Source of the DNA: Nostocales cyanobacterium
Lineage (GTDB): Bacteria > Cyanobacteriota > Cyanobacteriia > Cyanobacteriales > Nostocaceae
Length of the DNA stretch: 64,000 nt
Direction: 5' to 3'
Assembly (NCBI GenBank): GCA_004292695.1
Contig: RDXV01000002.1
Span: 31,984 to 95,983 of the forward strand
Shown: positions 27,267 to 35,277 of the stretch, piece after piece
How the letters are laid out: every line of letters begins with the position of its first letter
How positions within the stretch are numbered: the stretch's first letter is position 1
Position numbers and translations under genes: made by a program
The notes under the pieces: generated by a model
Told to the model about the DNA's origin: nothing
The model's database searches: none
The model's input: the letters and a program-made list of their open reading frames with translations, nothing else

Positions 27267-27306
27267 GTGGGCATACTTTGATAAACTAATCACCAGTATT
27301 GCCCAC
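27267..27306 (+). terminator. Possible terminator hairpin after the unknown protein
   Basis: GTGGGCATACT at 27267 pairs with AGTATTGCCCAC ending at 27306 (one bulge), followed by TTTAA. The loop is long and the T-run short, so the call is tentative. Confidence 0.4.
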
Positions 27307-27458
27307 TTTAACTTATATTAGATGAGTTATTGAGGAAAATGTACATACAGGGAAAGGTCAGTTTATTTAATATGAAAGAAGAGTAAATTTTAATATTCAT
27401 AAATTAAAACTATGAATATACTTAATAGTAATAGTATGTATGACACAAAGGTAAGAAG

Positions 27459-28832
27459 ATGTTAAAACCAAAAGTTTTTATTGAAAATCTGGGAGTTATT
27501 AAAAAAGGTCATTTACAGTTAAATGATTTTACACTACTCTGTGGTGCTAACAATACAGCAAAAACATATATAATGTATTCTTTATACTCTTTGATTGATT
27601 ATAATTTTAAAGTCAATGTTGATTTTGTAGAGACTATAGTCAATCAATTAATTGAGGATAAAGTTCGTCAATATGATATTCAAGATTTAGTTACTAATAA
27701 TTTACATAATATAGCCAATGGAATATCACTGGGAATTACTAGACATTTACCAAATTTATTTGCCACAGACTCTAGCGATTTTGAAAAAACTCGAATTAAA
27801 TTAGAACTTGATAATGATTTAATTTTAAGAAACATAATTAATCAAGGTATTCAGCATCGTCTAAGTCTTGGCAATAAAGAATCAGACTGGTTTTTTGATA
27901 TTCAAAAGTTAGTGAATGATACCAAAGTAACTTTTACAATGAGGGATACAGGTATTCCCCATAATTTATTAATAGAGTTGATATCTAGAAGTATTATCAA
28001 ATTAATTTTGAGCAAAGATACTGGAAATTGTTTTTTACTACCAGCGGAACGTGCTGGACTAAATTTATTTTTTAAAGAGTTATCAAGTATTCGTAATCGT
28101 CTCCTCCATCATGCTAAAAAGGATGATATTAATCCTCTGGAAGTCTTACACGATATTCTTCAATCTCGTTATGCAGAACCGATTTCCGATTATATTCAGT
28201 TTTTAAATGATTTAAAAGATAGTAAAAAACGTAAAAGTGATTATCAAATACAAGCACAATATATACATCAAAAAATTCTTAATGGTAAATATGAAATAGA
28301 CCGTGATGGTGATATCTATTTTAAACCTTATCGAAGTAATAATAAAAAAATGCCTTTACATTTTACTTCGTCTACGGTTAAAAGTCTATTCGGTTTGGTG
28401 TTTTACCTGGAACATCTTGCTCAACCAGGAGATTATTTAATGATTGATGAACCAGAACTGAGTTTACATCCAGATAATCAACGCAATTTAGCACGAGTAT
28501 TAGCAAAATTAGTTAATGATGGTGTTAAAGTAGTAGTAAGTACCCATAGTCCTTATTTTGTCCGTGAATTAAATAATTTGATTATGTTCAATAAATATTT
28601 TGCTCAAGCTGATGCTCTAAGACTGCGTTATGGTTATGAATCTGATGAAAGTTTAAATCCTGAAAAAGTGTCTGCCTATTTATTTAGTAATAATACTATT
28701 AATCCAATGGAAATTGATCCAAATGAAGGAATTATTGCAGAAACATTCGATGTAGTAATTGACAACCTTAATCAGTCTTCCAATGATATTTACTATGCTT
28801 CTCAAGAAGAGGAACATGAGGATGCAGAGTAA
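27459..28832 (+). CDS. SMC/OLD-type ABC ATPase, probable defence ATPase
   Basis: 457 residues. N-terminal strand VFIENLGVIKKGHLQLNDFTLLCGANNTAKTYIMYSLY contains a P-loop at 29-36 reading GANNTAKT, where A replaces the usual G before KT. Insert region 45-290 has no recognisable fold and holds LLPAERAGLNLF. C-terminal half: signature-like TSSTVKSL (303-310), Walker B YLMIDEPELSLHPDNQ (326-341), and H-loop VVVSTHSPYFVREL. This is the arrangement of AAA_15/AAA_21 ATPases found with nucleases in systems such as Septu, Gabija and retron effectors. The next gene overlaps by 17 bp. Flanks are housekeeping genes, so this is probably a small insertion. Confidence 0.75.
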   Translation: MLKPKVFIENLGVIKKGHLQLNDFTLLCGANNTAKTYIMYSLYSLIDYNFKVNVDFVETIVNQLIEDKVRQYDIQDLVTNNLHNIANGISLGITRHLPNLFATDSSDFEKTRIKLELDNDLILRNIINQGIQHRLSLGNKESDWFFDIQKLVNDTKVTFTMRDTGIPHNLLIELISRSIIKLILSKDTGNCFLLPAERAGLNLFFKELSSIRNRLLHHAKKDDINPLEVLHDILQSRYAEPISDYIQFLNDLKDSKKRKSDYQIQAQYIHQKILNGKYEIDRDGDIYFKPYRSNNKKMPLHFTSSTVKSLFGLVFYLEHLAQPGDYLMIDEPELSLHPDNQRNLARVLAKLVNDGVKVVVSTHSPYFVRELNNLIMFNKYFAQADALRLRYGYESDESLNPEKVSAYLFSNNTINPMEIDPNEGIIAETFDVVIDNLNQSSNDIYYASQEEEHEDAE

Positions 28833-29418
28833 AAGTTTAATTGATGTATTAAAAGAAGTAGTTAAAGAAGATTTGCATTTAAAACTAGATGAAGATAATT
28901 GTATAATAATTGAAGAAAATAAACAAGATGCAAAATGTCGTCAAGTTGTAATCAAATGGAAAAAATCACTACCTTATTTTGGATTTTCTCTTGATATTCC
29001 CAAGCAAGCAGGGAAAAATGACCCTATATATCCTTTTTTAAATCCCCAATATCCAGGAATTTGTCGTAAAAATGATGCGATTGTGTTTTTACAAAAATCA
29101 AATATAATCTATGTTTTGTTGATAGAAATGAAATCAGATAACACTAAAGGTTATCTGCAACAATTAAAATTAGCGCAAGGGTTTATTGAATTTATTTTAC
29201 AACGTCTAAAAATTTTAAAAAAAGAAATTAATACCCAAGTAGAGTTTAGAGGAATATTATTTTCATGTCGTCGTATACCCAATGAAGGAGAAACTACTAA
29301 AAAACCTAAAAAACAAAAAATTATATTTGAAGATAGAAATGGGTTGTTAGTTGCGGAAATCTCTGGTAATACAAAATATTGGATACAACAATTTTTAGAT
29401 AACATAGATGAGATTTGA
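28816..29418 (+). CDS. PD-(D/E)XK nuclease-like partner of the ATPase
   Basis: 200 residues from the ATG at 28816 (AGAGGA 4-9 bp upstream); a second ATG lies two codons later. Start lies within the ATPase stop region, giving a 17-bp overlap and coupled translation. The central motif GICRKNDAIVFL ... IIYVLLIEMKSDN places D87 and E104-x-K106 on adjacent strands, followed by Q115/Q116 on a helix (YLQQLKLAQGFIEFIL), which is the active-site geometry of PD-(D/E)XK nucleases. C-terminal part contains a strand pair (GILFSCRRIP) and lysine-rich linker. A nuclease role is inferred from this motif; no experimentally named family was recognised. Confidence 0.65.
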   Translation: MRMQSKSLIDVLKEVVKEDLHLKLDEDNCIIIEENKQDAKCRQVVIKWKKSLPYFGFSLDIPKQAGKNDPIYPFLNPQYPGICRKNDAIVFLQKSNIIYVLLIEMKSDNTKGYLQQLKLAQGFIEFILQRLKILKKEINTQVEFRGILFSCRRIPNEGETTKKPKKQKIIFEDRNGLLVAEISGNTKYWIQQFLDNIDEI

Positions 29419-29521
29419 ATTATACAAAACAAAAACATCCTCCCAACTTCTAAAACCCTACCCACTGCTAACCCCATCAAAAGCATTGTAAAATATAAGC
29501 AGTAACATAGCCCTCACCACA

Positions 29522-30799
29522 ATGACATCAACACTATTAAAATCTCCACGCATTCATACCCCTAAAATACACCGCTTACCCAACGGTTTAACCATTATCG
29601 CTGAACAAATGCCAGTAGAAGCAGTCAACCTCAACTTATGGGTAAACATAGGTTCTGCGGTAGAGTCAGATGATATTAACGGCATGGCTCATTTTTTAGA
29701 GCATATAGTATTTAAAGGAACAAACAAACTAGCCAGTGGTGAATTTGAACGTCGGATAGAAGAAAAAGGTGCTGTCACCAATGCGGGAACAAGTCAAGAT
29801 TACACACATTTTTATATTACAACCGCACCTAAAGACTTTGCAGAATTAGCACCATTACAAATAGATGTAGTTTGTAATCCTAGCATTCCTAATGATGCCT
29901 TTGAAAAAGAAAGATTAGTAGTTTTAGAAGAAATTAGACGCTCAGAAGATAACCCCAGAAGACGCATTCATCGTCATACAGTCGAAACAGCTTTTAATGT
30001 TTTACCCTATCGTCGCCCCGTACTTGGTCCAGAAGCCGTAATTTCCCAAGTTACACCCCAACAAATGCGGGATTTTCATAATACTTGGTATCAACCAAAT
30101 TCAATGACTGCCGTTGCAGTTGGTAACTTACCAGTAGAAGAATTAATAGAAATTATCGCCAATAGTTTTGAGCAAAAAAATCAAACACCAACAGTTAATT
30201 CCCAACCTAAAATAATTAGTCCAGAACCAGCATTTACAGAAATTATTCGTCAAGAATTTACGGATGAAACTCTCAACCAAGCTAGATTGATTATGTTATG
30301 GAGAGTACCTGGTTTAATTGAATTACAAGATACTTATGCTTTAGATGTCATAGCCGGAATTTTAGGACATGGAAGAACATCTAGATTAGTTCATGAATTA
30401 AGAGAAGAAAGAGGTTTAGTTTCTTCGATTTCTGTCAGTAACAGTAATTATAAACTGCAAGGAATATTTTCAATTTCCGCTAAATGTGATGTGGAAAACC
30501 TAGCAATAGTAGAAACAGCAATCATTGAACATTTGCAAGAAATACAAACAGAATTAGTTAAGGAATCAGAAATTACCCGTGTTCAAAGAAGAGTAGCAAA
30601 TAGGTTTATCTTTGGCAATGAAACACCTAGTGAACGCACTAATTTATATGGTTATTATCAATCCTTAATTGGAAACTTAGAACCAGCATTTAATTATCCT
30701 CAAGAAATTCAATCACAAACCGAAAATTATTTAATCCAAGCTGCCCAAAAATACCTGCCAACCAACGCTTATGGTATAGTGATTGTCAAACCAAATTAG
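29522..30799 (+). CDS. M16 family zinc peptidase (processing-peptidase-like)
   Basis: 425 residues. The inverted zinc motif HFLEH is at 57-61 (GMAHFLEHIVFKGT), with the downstream glutamate region (FEKERLVVLEEIRRSED). The C-terminal half carries the R/Y pair region (HGRTSRLVHELREERGLVSSIS) typical of the second M16 domain. At about 425 residues it is the one-unit size of bacterial YmxG/PqqL-like and mitochondrial processing peptidase relatives. No signal peptide, so it may be cytoplasmic. The stop codon TAG is followed at once by TAATTGG repeats. Confidence 0.9.
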   Translation: MTSTLLKSPRIHTPKIHRLPNGLTIIAEQMPVEAVNLNLWVNIGSAVESDDINGMAHFLEHIVFKGTNKLASGEFERRIEEKGAVTNAGTSQDYTHFYITTAPKDFAELAPLQIDVVCNPSIPNDAFEKERLVVLEEIRRSEDNPRRRIHRHTVETAFNVLPYRRPVLGPEAVISQVTPQQMRDFHNTWYQPNSMTAVAVGNLPVEELIEIIANSFEQKNQTPTVNSQPKIISPEPAFTEIIRQEFTDETLNQARLIMLWRVPGLIELQDTYALDVIAGILGHGRTSRLVHELREERGLVSSISVSNSNYKLQGIFSISAKCDVENLAIVETAIIEHLQEIQTELVKESEITRVQRRVANRFIFGNETPSERTNLYGYYQSLIGNLEPAFNYPQEIQSQTENYLIQAAQKYLPTNAYGIVIVKPN

Positions 30800-30835
30800 T
30801 AATTGGTAATTGGTAATTGGTAATATACTGTTTAT
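30797..30835. repeat. STRR (TAATTGG units) at the stop of the M16 peptidase gene
   Basis: Four TAATTGG-type units begin one base after the stop codon. Confidence 0.85.
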
Positions 30836-30893
30836 CAGATAATGCTAATTACCAATCATTAATAACAAATAACAATAACTAATAATAAATACT

Positions 30894-31763
30894 ATGTGGC
30901 AAGAAATAGATAATCATATCACCAAAATAACAGGGGAAAAATTTCAAACTTCCCAAAGTAAATCCGTAGGTGGTGGATGTATTAACCAAGCATATACAAT
31001 TAGCGACGGTAAAATCACATATTTTGTGAAACTCAACACAGCAAACCAAGGAGAAATGTTTGCCGCAGAAATGCTGGGTTTACAACAAATGTATGAAACT
31101 CACACTATCCGCGTTCCTAAACCGGTTTGTTGGGGAACTACCAATAATTCTAGTTATCTAGTTTTAGAATATCTAAACATCAACGGTGGTAGTCATAAAT
31201 CTTGGCAACAAATGGGGCAAAATTTAGCAGCAATGCACCAGAAAATAAGTAACCAAGGTTTTGGTTGGAATATGAATAATACCATAGGTTCAACACCACA
31301 AATTAATACTTGGAAATCTGACTGGATAGAATTTTATATAGAAAATCGTTTAGGTTATCAATTTCAACTAGCAAGAAGAAAAGGTGGAAATTTTCCCTTA
31401 GCAGATAAATTAATAGATGCTATCCCCAAAATATTAGCAAATCATCACGTTGAACCAGCATTAGTACATGGTGATTTATGGGGAGGAAATGCAGGTTTTA
31501 CAGTTGATGGTGAACCCGTAATTTTTGATCCAGCAACCTATTATGGAGATAGGGAAGTTGATATTGCTATGACAGAATTATTTGGTGGTTTTCCCGCAGC
31601 TTTTTATCAAGGATATCAAGAAATATTACCTTTAGATAATGGTTATGAAAAAAGGAAAATTTTGTATAATTTATATCATATCTTAAATCATTTTAATTTA
31701 TTTGGTGGTGGTTATGCTGCCCAAGCAAATGGAATGATTGAGAGAATTTTACGGAATGTATAA
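30894..31763 (+). CDS. Fructosamine/ketosamine-3-kinase family protein
   Basis: 289 residues. Motifs: SVGGGCINQAYTI (nucleotide loop), YFVKLN (ATP lysine), LVLEYLNI, catalytic ALVHGDLWGGNAGF and metal-binding PVIFDPATYYGDREVDIAMTELFGGF, plus AFYQGYQEILPL. The family phosphorylates ketosamines formed by glycation so that they fall off proteins. Length is normal. It lies in the same direction as the M16 peptidase and the following oxygenase, but with gaps of about 100 bp that hold repeats. Confidence 0.92.
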   Translation: MWQEIDNHITKITGEKFQTSQSKSVGGGCINQAYTISDGKITYFVKLNTANQGEMFAAEMLGLQQMYETHTIRVPKPVCWGTTNNSSYLVLEYLNINGGSHKSWQQMGQNLAAMHQKISNQGFGWNMNNTIGSTPQINTWKSDWIEFYIENRLGYQFQLARRKGGNFPLADKLIDAIPKILANHHVEPALVHGDLWGGNAGFTVDGEPVIFDPATYYGDREVDIAMTELFGGFPAAFYQGYQEILPLDNGYEKRKILYNLYHILNHFNLFGGGYAAQANGMIERILRNV

Positions 31764-31775
31764 ATTTACAAAATA

Positions 31776-31839
31776 AGATCCCCGACTTCTTTTTTATTTT
31801 GTAAATACATAATAAATTCAATTCAGAAGTCGGGGATCT
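31776..31839. repeat. Dispersed palindrome AGATCCCCGACTTCTT ... AGAAGTCGGGGATCT
   Basis: Inverted arms of about 15 bp around a 33-bp AT-rich loop, starting 13 bp after the kinase stop. The arms match the compact version at 4656-4688. It could act as a 3' transcript end. Confidence 0.75.
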
Positions 31840-31865
31840 GAGTAGTTAATTTATGAATTAAAAAT

Positions 31866-32486
31866 GTGAAATACTATCAACAACAAACCAACGTTTTACA
31901 TCTTAATCACCTTAATGATTTGTGGGGTGAAATCCAATCAAGTCCATATTTTTCTATAAACAATCTCAATCGTGATTTTATCAACACTAAAGGATTTTCT
32001 GTAGTTTTTCAACGTCAAGGATTAACAACCGTTATAGAAAAATTTCCCTTTTTTAAACCTTATTTAGATGTAGCACTGCAACCTAATTGTAATGCTTTTT
32101 ATCTGAATCCCTTACTTTTAAAAGAAGGTTCTCGCGTTGATCCACATATAGATAGATCCTTGCGTTCCTATTGTAAAACCATTGAACCACCTGATCTGGT
32201 TAGTGTTCTTTATGTGCGAGTACCAGACAACATGGAGGGGGGAGAATTGGTATTAAAATCAAATAAACGTCAAATTGGGCAAATTAAACCCCAAGCGAAT
32301 ACCTTAGTTTATTTTCAAGGAGATTTAACCCATTCTGTTAACGCTGTAAAAACCCCTGGAAGTCGCCTAAGTTTGGTTTGTGAACAGTATAATTTAACTG
32401 AGGATGAATTAGACGAAATTCCGGTATTTACCCTAGAATCAAGAGCTAGTCAATCTGCAAATAAGAAACGAAAGTATGGCAATTAA
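31866..32486 (+). CDS. 2-oxoglutarate/Fe(II)-dependent oxygenase (prolyl hydroxylase-like)
   Basis: 206 residues, GTG start. The iron ligands H-x-D are seen in GSRVDPHIDRSL, the distal histidine in YFQGDLTHSVNAV and the 2-oxoglutarate arginine in TPGSRLSLVCEQY. The PDNMEGGELVL segment is typical of the P4Hc/2OG-FeII_Oxy_3 group. Substrate unknown. Confidence 0.88.
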   Translation: MKYYQQQTNVLHLNHLNDLWGEIQSSPYFSINNLNRDFINTKGFSVVFQRQGLTTVIEKFPFFKPYLDVALQPNCNAFYLNPLLLKEGSRVDPHIDRSLRSYCKTIEPPDLVSVLYVRVPDNMEGGELVLKSNKRQIGQIKPQANTLVYFQGDLTHSVNAVKTPGSRLSLVCEQYNLTEDELDEIPVFTLESRASQSANKKRKYGN

Positions 32487-32516
32487 ATATCTCATATTTA
32501 ACCATTCATAAAAACA

Positions 32517-33977
32517 ATGCTATTAAACAACCGTTATCAAGTTATCCGCACCTTGGGATCTGGTGGTTTTGGTGAAACTTTTCTCGCTCAAGATACCAAT
32601 ATGCCATCACAGCGCCTTTGTGTGGTAAAACAATTAAAACCGATCCATAATAACCCAGAAATTTATCAAATAGTACAAGAAAGATTCCAACGAGAAGCGG
32701 CAATTTTAGAAACCCTTGGTAGTGCATCTGCTCAAATTCCTGGTTTATATGCTTACTTCTGTACTGGAGGAGAATTTTACTTAGTTCAGGAATGGATAGA
32801 GGGAGATACTTTAAGTGCAAAAATGCAAAAACAAGGGTTATTTACTGCAAGAGAAATTGAAGAATTACTAATTAACATCTTACCTGTTTTAGATTATGTT
32901 CATTCCCAGAAAATAGTTCACCGAGATATCAAACCAGATAATATTATTATTCGTAAAAGTGACAATAAACCTATCCTAATTGATTTTGGTGCAGTACGGG
33001 AATCAATGGCAACTATGATAAATTCTCAAGGACATCCTACCAGTTCAATTATAATCGGTACACCTGGTTTTATGTCCAGTGAACAAGCAGCAGGAAGACC
33101 AGTTTATTCTAGTGATTTATATAGTTTAGGTTTAACAGCTATTTATTTATTAACTGGAAAACAACCTCAAACACTAGAAACAGATCCCCAAACAGGGGAG
33201 ATAATTTGGCGACATTTTGCTAGTAATATCAATCCTCATTTAGTAGGAGTAATTGATAAAGCTATTACTTATCATCCTAGAGAAAGATTTAGTTCTGCTA
33301 GAGAGATGTTGAGTGCGTTACAAAATCATGTAAATTTTCCTTCAACTTTACAATATCAGGAAAGACAAAACATACAACAGGCAACTATTTCTCCAACTAT
33401 CAATATTACTAAAACAATTATTAATAATAAACCCAAAAACATCATAATTGGTAGTATAATTATTGCTAGTTTAACTGGAATTTCTATTATTGTTACACAA
33501 ATACTTAATCAATCTTTAAAAGGTGTCCAAGAAGCAGAAATATCAATTTCTACTAAAAGAACAAACCCAGCGAGTGGAAAGCAAGAAATAACTTCAGATT
33601 ACAAGTTTTCCAAATCTATTGTTAATCCTACATCAACAACAGTAAATGACTCTGAAAAAACACTCAATGTTCAAAAGACAACAACTACAAATAACGAAAA
33701 TAATTATTTTTGGCTTTCTCAAAGACGAGTTACAGAAGTAGACTTATCAGGTAAAAGTGGTTATGAATTAGATATTATGCGAAATACCATTTTTGCAATT
33801 CACGGACGCAGGTTTGATACTCCAGAATTACAAGCATATTTTGATCAACAATCGTGGTATAATCCTCAATATTCACCCCAGGATTTTCCGGTGAGTTTGT
33901 TATCAAAAATAGAAATTGAAAATGCAGAATTTATTAATCAATATCAAGATAGTAAGAATTTGCGTTATTTTAAATAA
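32517..33977 (+). CDS. Ser/Thr protein kinase with C-terminal YARHG-like domain
   Basis: 486 residues. Kinase domain 5-270: glycine loop LGSGGFGETFLA, lysine CVVKQL, catalytic HRDIKPDN, DFGAVRE, and GTPGFMSSEQAAGRPVYSSDLYSLG. A single membrane span follows (about 302-322, NIIIGSIIIASLTGISIIV). The C-terminal extracytoplasmic part ends in a YARHG-type module (MRNTIFAIHGRRFDTPELQAYF...WYNPQY). It is therefore a membrane receptor-like Hanks kinase that may sense something in the periplasm. Two more kinases of the same subfamily follow within 8 kb. Confidence 0.93.
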   Translation: MLLNNRYQVIRTLGSGGFGETFLAQDTNMPSQRLCVVKQLKPIHNNPEIYQIVQERFQREAAILETLGSASAQIPGLYAYFCTGGEFYLVQEWIEGDTLSAKMQKQGLFTAREIEELLINILPVLDYVHSQKIVHRDIKPDNIIIRKSDNKPILIDFGAVRESMATMINSQGHPTSSIIIGTPGFMSSEQAAGRPVYSSDLYSLGLTAIYLLTGKQPQTLETDPQTGEIIWRHFASNINPHLVGVIDKAITYHPRERFSSAREMLSALQNHVNFPSTLQYQERQNIQQATISPTINITKTIINNKPKNIIIGSIIIASLTGISIIVTQILNQSLKGVQEAEISISTKRTNPASGKQEITSDYKFSKSIVNPTSTTVNDSEKTLNVQKTTTTNNENNYFWLSQRRVTEVDLSGKSGYELDIMRNTIFAIHGRRFDTPELQAYFDQQSWYNPQYSPQDFPVSLLSKIEIENAEFINQYQDSKNLRYFK

Positions 33978-34151
33978 ATTGTAACGTTATCATGGAACAA
34001 GGAGGAAAAGCATTACCACAGCGACTAGGTACAAAATTGATTTCTACAGAATTATAAGATTGTATAACCTAAAAGTGTATAATCAATTAGCAATAACTCG
34101 CTCAATAAAACTCTGGTTTTCCTTCCCTATTCCCAGTTTTATGTTACATCT

Positions 34152-34991
34152 TTAAAATCGTAAAATAGGCAGATCATTAACTTTTTTTACCCCTGAAGGT
34201 GGTTTAAAAGTAAAAGTTTGAGCATCTATAATTGGATCTGCTGTTCTTTGCAAAATTTGTTCTGTGATTACAACATTGACACCTTCAAATTCACCGCTAA
34301 TTTCCATTTGCTTGAGATTTCCTGTTTCTGGTTGAATAAAACCTCTAATCGTCATTTCTCTTTCTTTATCTTCGTGAATATAAACAGATAAATTCTCACC
34401 TGCAACTGTACGTGTTTCTTGTTTGATATCATTCAACCCCAATTCTTTTAAGACTTGTTCATTTACCTCATTTGCCATTGTTTTTCTAGTATCTTCTGGT
34501 ACTTCTAGAAAAATTAAGGATGATATACCCCTGAGAAAAGATTCTTTATCATTAGCCTGGAACTTTTTATAAGAACTTACAGAGTATTGTTTCAAATCAG
34601 GCCGATAAATCCAAACTTGTTTACCATCAGAAATTACTAAAGCAGTAGACTGTGTTGATTCTTCCTGCATCACAGTAATTTCTGAGCGAAATTTGCCATC
34701 CGATTGAAGAATATTTTGAGTATTAATCTCAAATTGAAAATTAAAACCATCAAAGTTTCCTTTCAACAAAGATTTAGATTTTGTGAGATAGCGATTGCTT
34801 TTGAAAAAGTTATTTATAGTTTTAGCAAGTAATTCAACATCCGTTACTTGCTGCGTTTGAGCGATACTTATACCTGGAGTAGCAATTTCTAAAGGTGGTT
34901 TTGTAATCGCAACAACTTTACCTGGTAATGAGGTAATTAAACTAACAGATGAAATGATGCTTAGTGCAAGTTTGATAGAGTGAATTTTCAT
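34152..34991 (-). CDS. Exported LolA/DUF2092-like protein
   Basis: 279 residues. A signal peptide (MKIHSIKLALSIISSVSLITSLPGKVVA) precedes a domain with LLAKTINNFFKSNRYLTKSKSLLKG, VISDGKQVWIYRPDLKQYSV and a C-terminal DAQTFTFKPPSGVKKV, the pattern of the half-barrel LolA/LppX-like fold. Such proteins carry lipids or lipoproteins in the periplasm; the ligand here is not known. It is convergent with the upstream kinase gene and divergent from the next. Confidence 0.75.
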   Translation of the reverse strand: MKIHSIKLALSIISSVSLITSLPGKVVAITKPPLEIATPGISIAQTQQVTDVELLAKTINNFFKSNRYLTKSKSLLKGNFDGFNFQFEINTQNILQSDGKFRSEITVMQEESTQSTALVISDGKQVWIYRPDLKQYSVSSYKKFQANDKESFLRGISSLIFLEVPEDTRKTMANEVNEQVLKELGLNDIKQETRTVAGENLSVYIHEDKEREMTIRGFIQPETGNLKQMEISGEFEGVNVVITEQILQRTADPIIDAQTFTFKPPSGVKKVNDLPILRF

Positions 34992-35277
34992 TTAAGTTTG
35001 GTTAGATGCTTGGATAAAACATGATTTCCATGATCCCCTCTCATTCCGCTTTTCTATTGTTGTTTGAGAAGATGAAAATAAATCACACAGTAATTATACA
35101 GTAAATAAATTATTTTAATAAACATCCTACCCAGCTATTATAAATCCTGTACGGGTTTAGCACTGCTAACCCCCTTCTGACTCCTGACTCCTGACTCCTC
35201 ACATCAGGAAACATTCAGTAGTTACATCGTCAAAGTATTTGATATACATTGGGAAAGGATTTCGCGTGTAACGTTTC

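Noticed and set aside
35170..35215. Yfr1-like motif ACTCCTCACA
   Set aside because: It is the end of a GACTCCT heptamer array; no flanking stem-loops of Yfr1 were seen.
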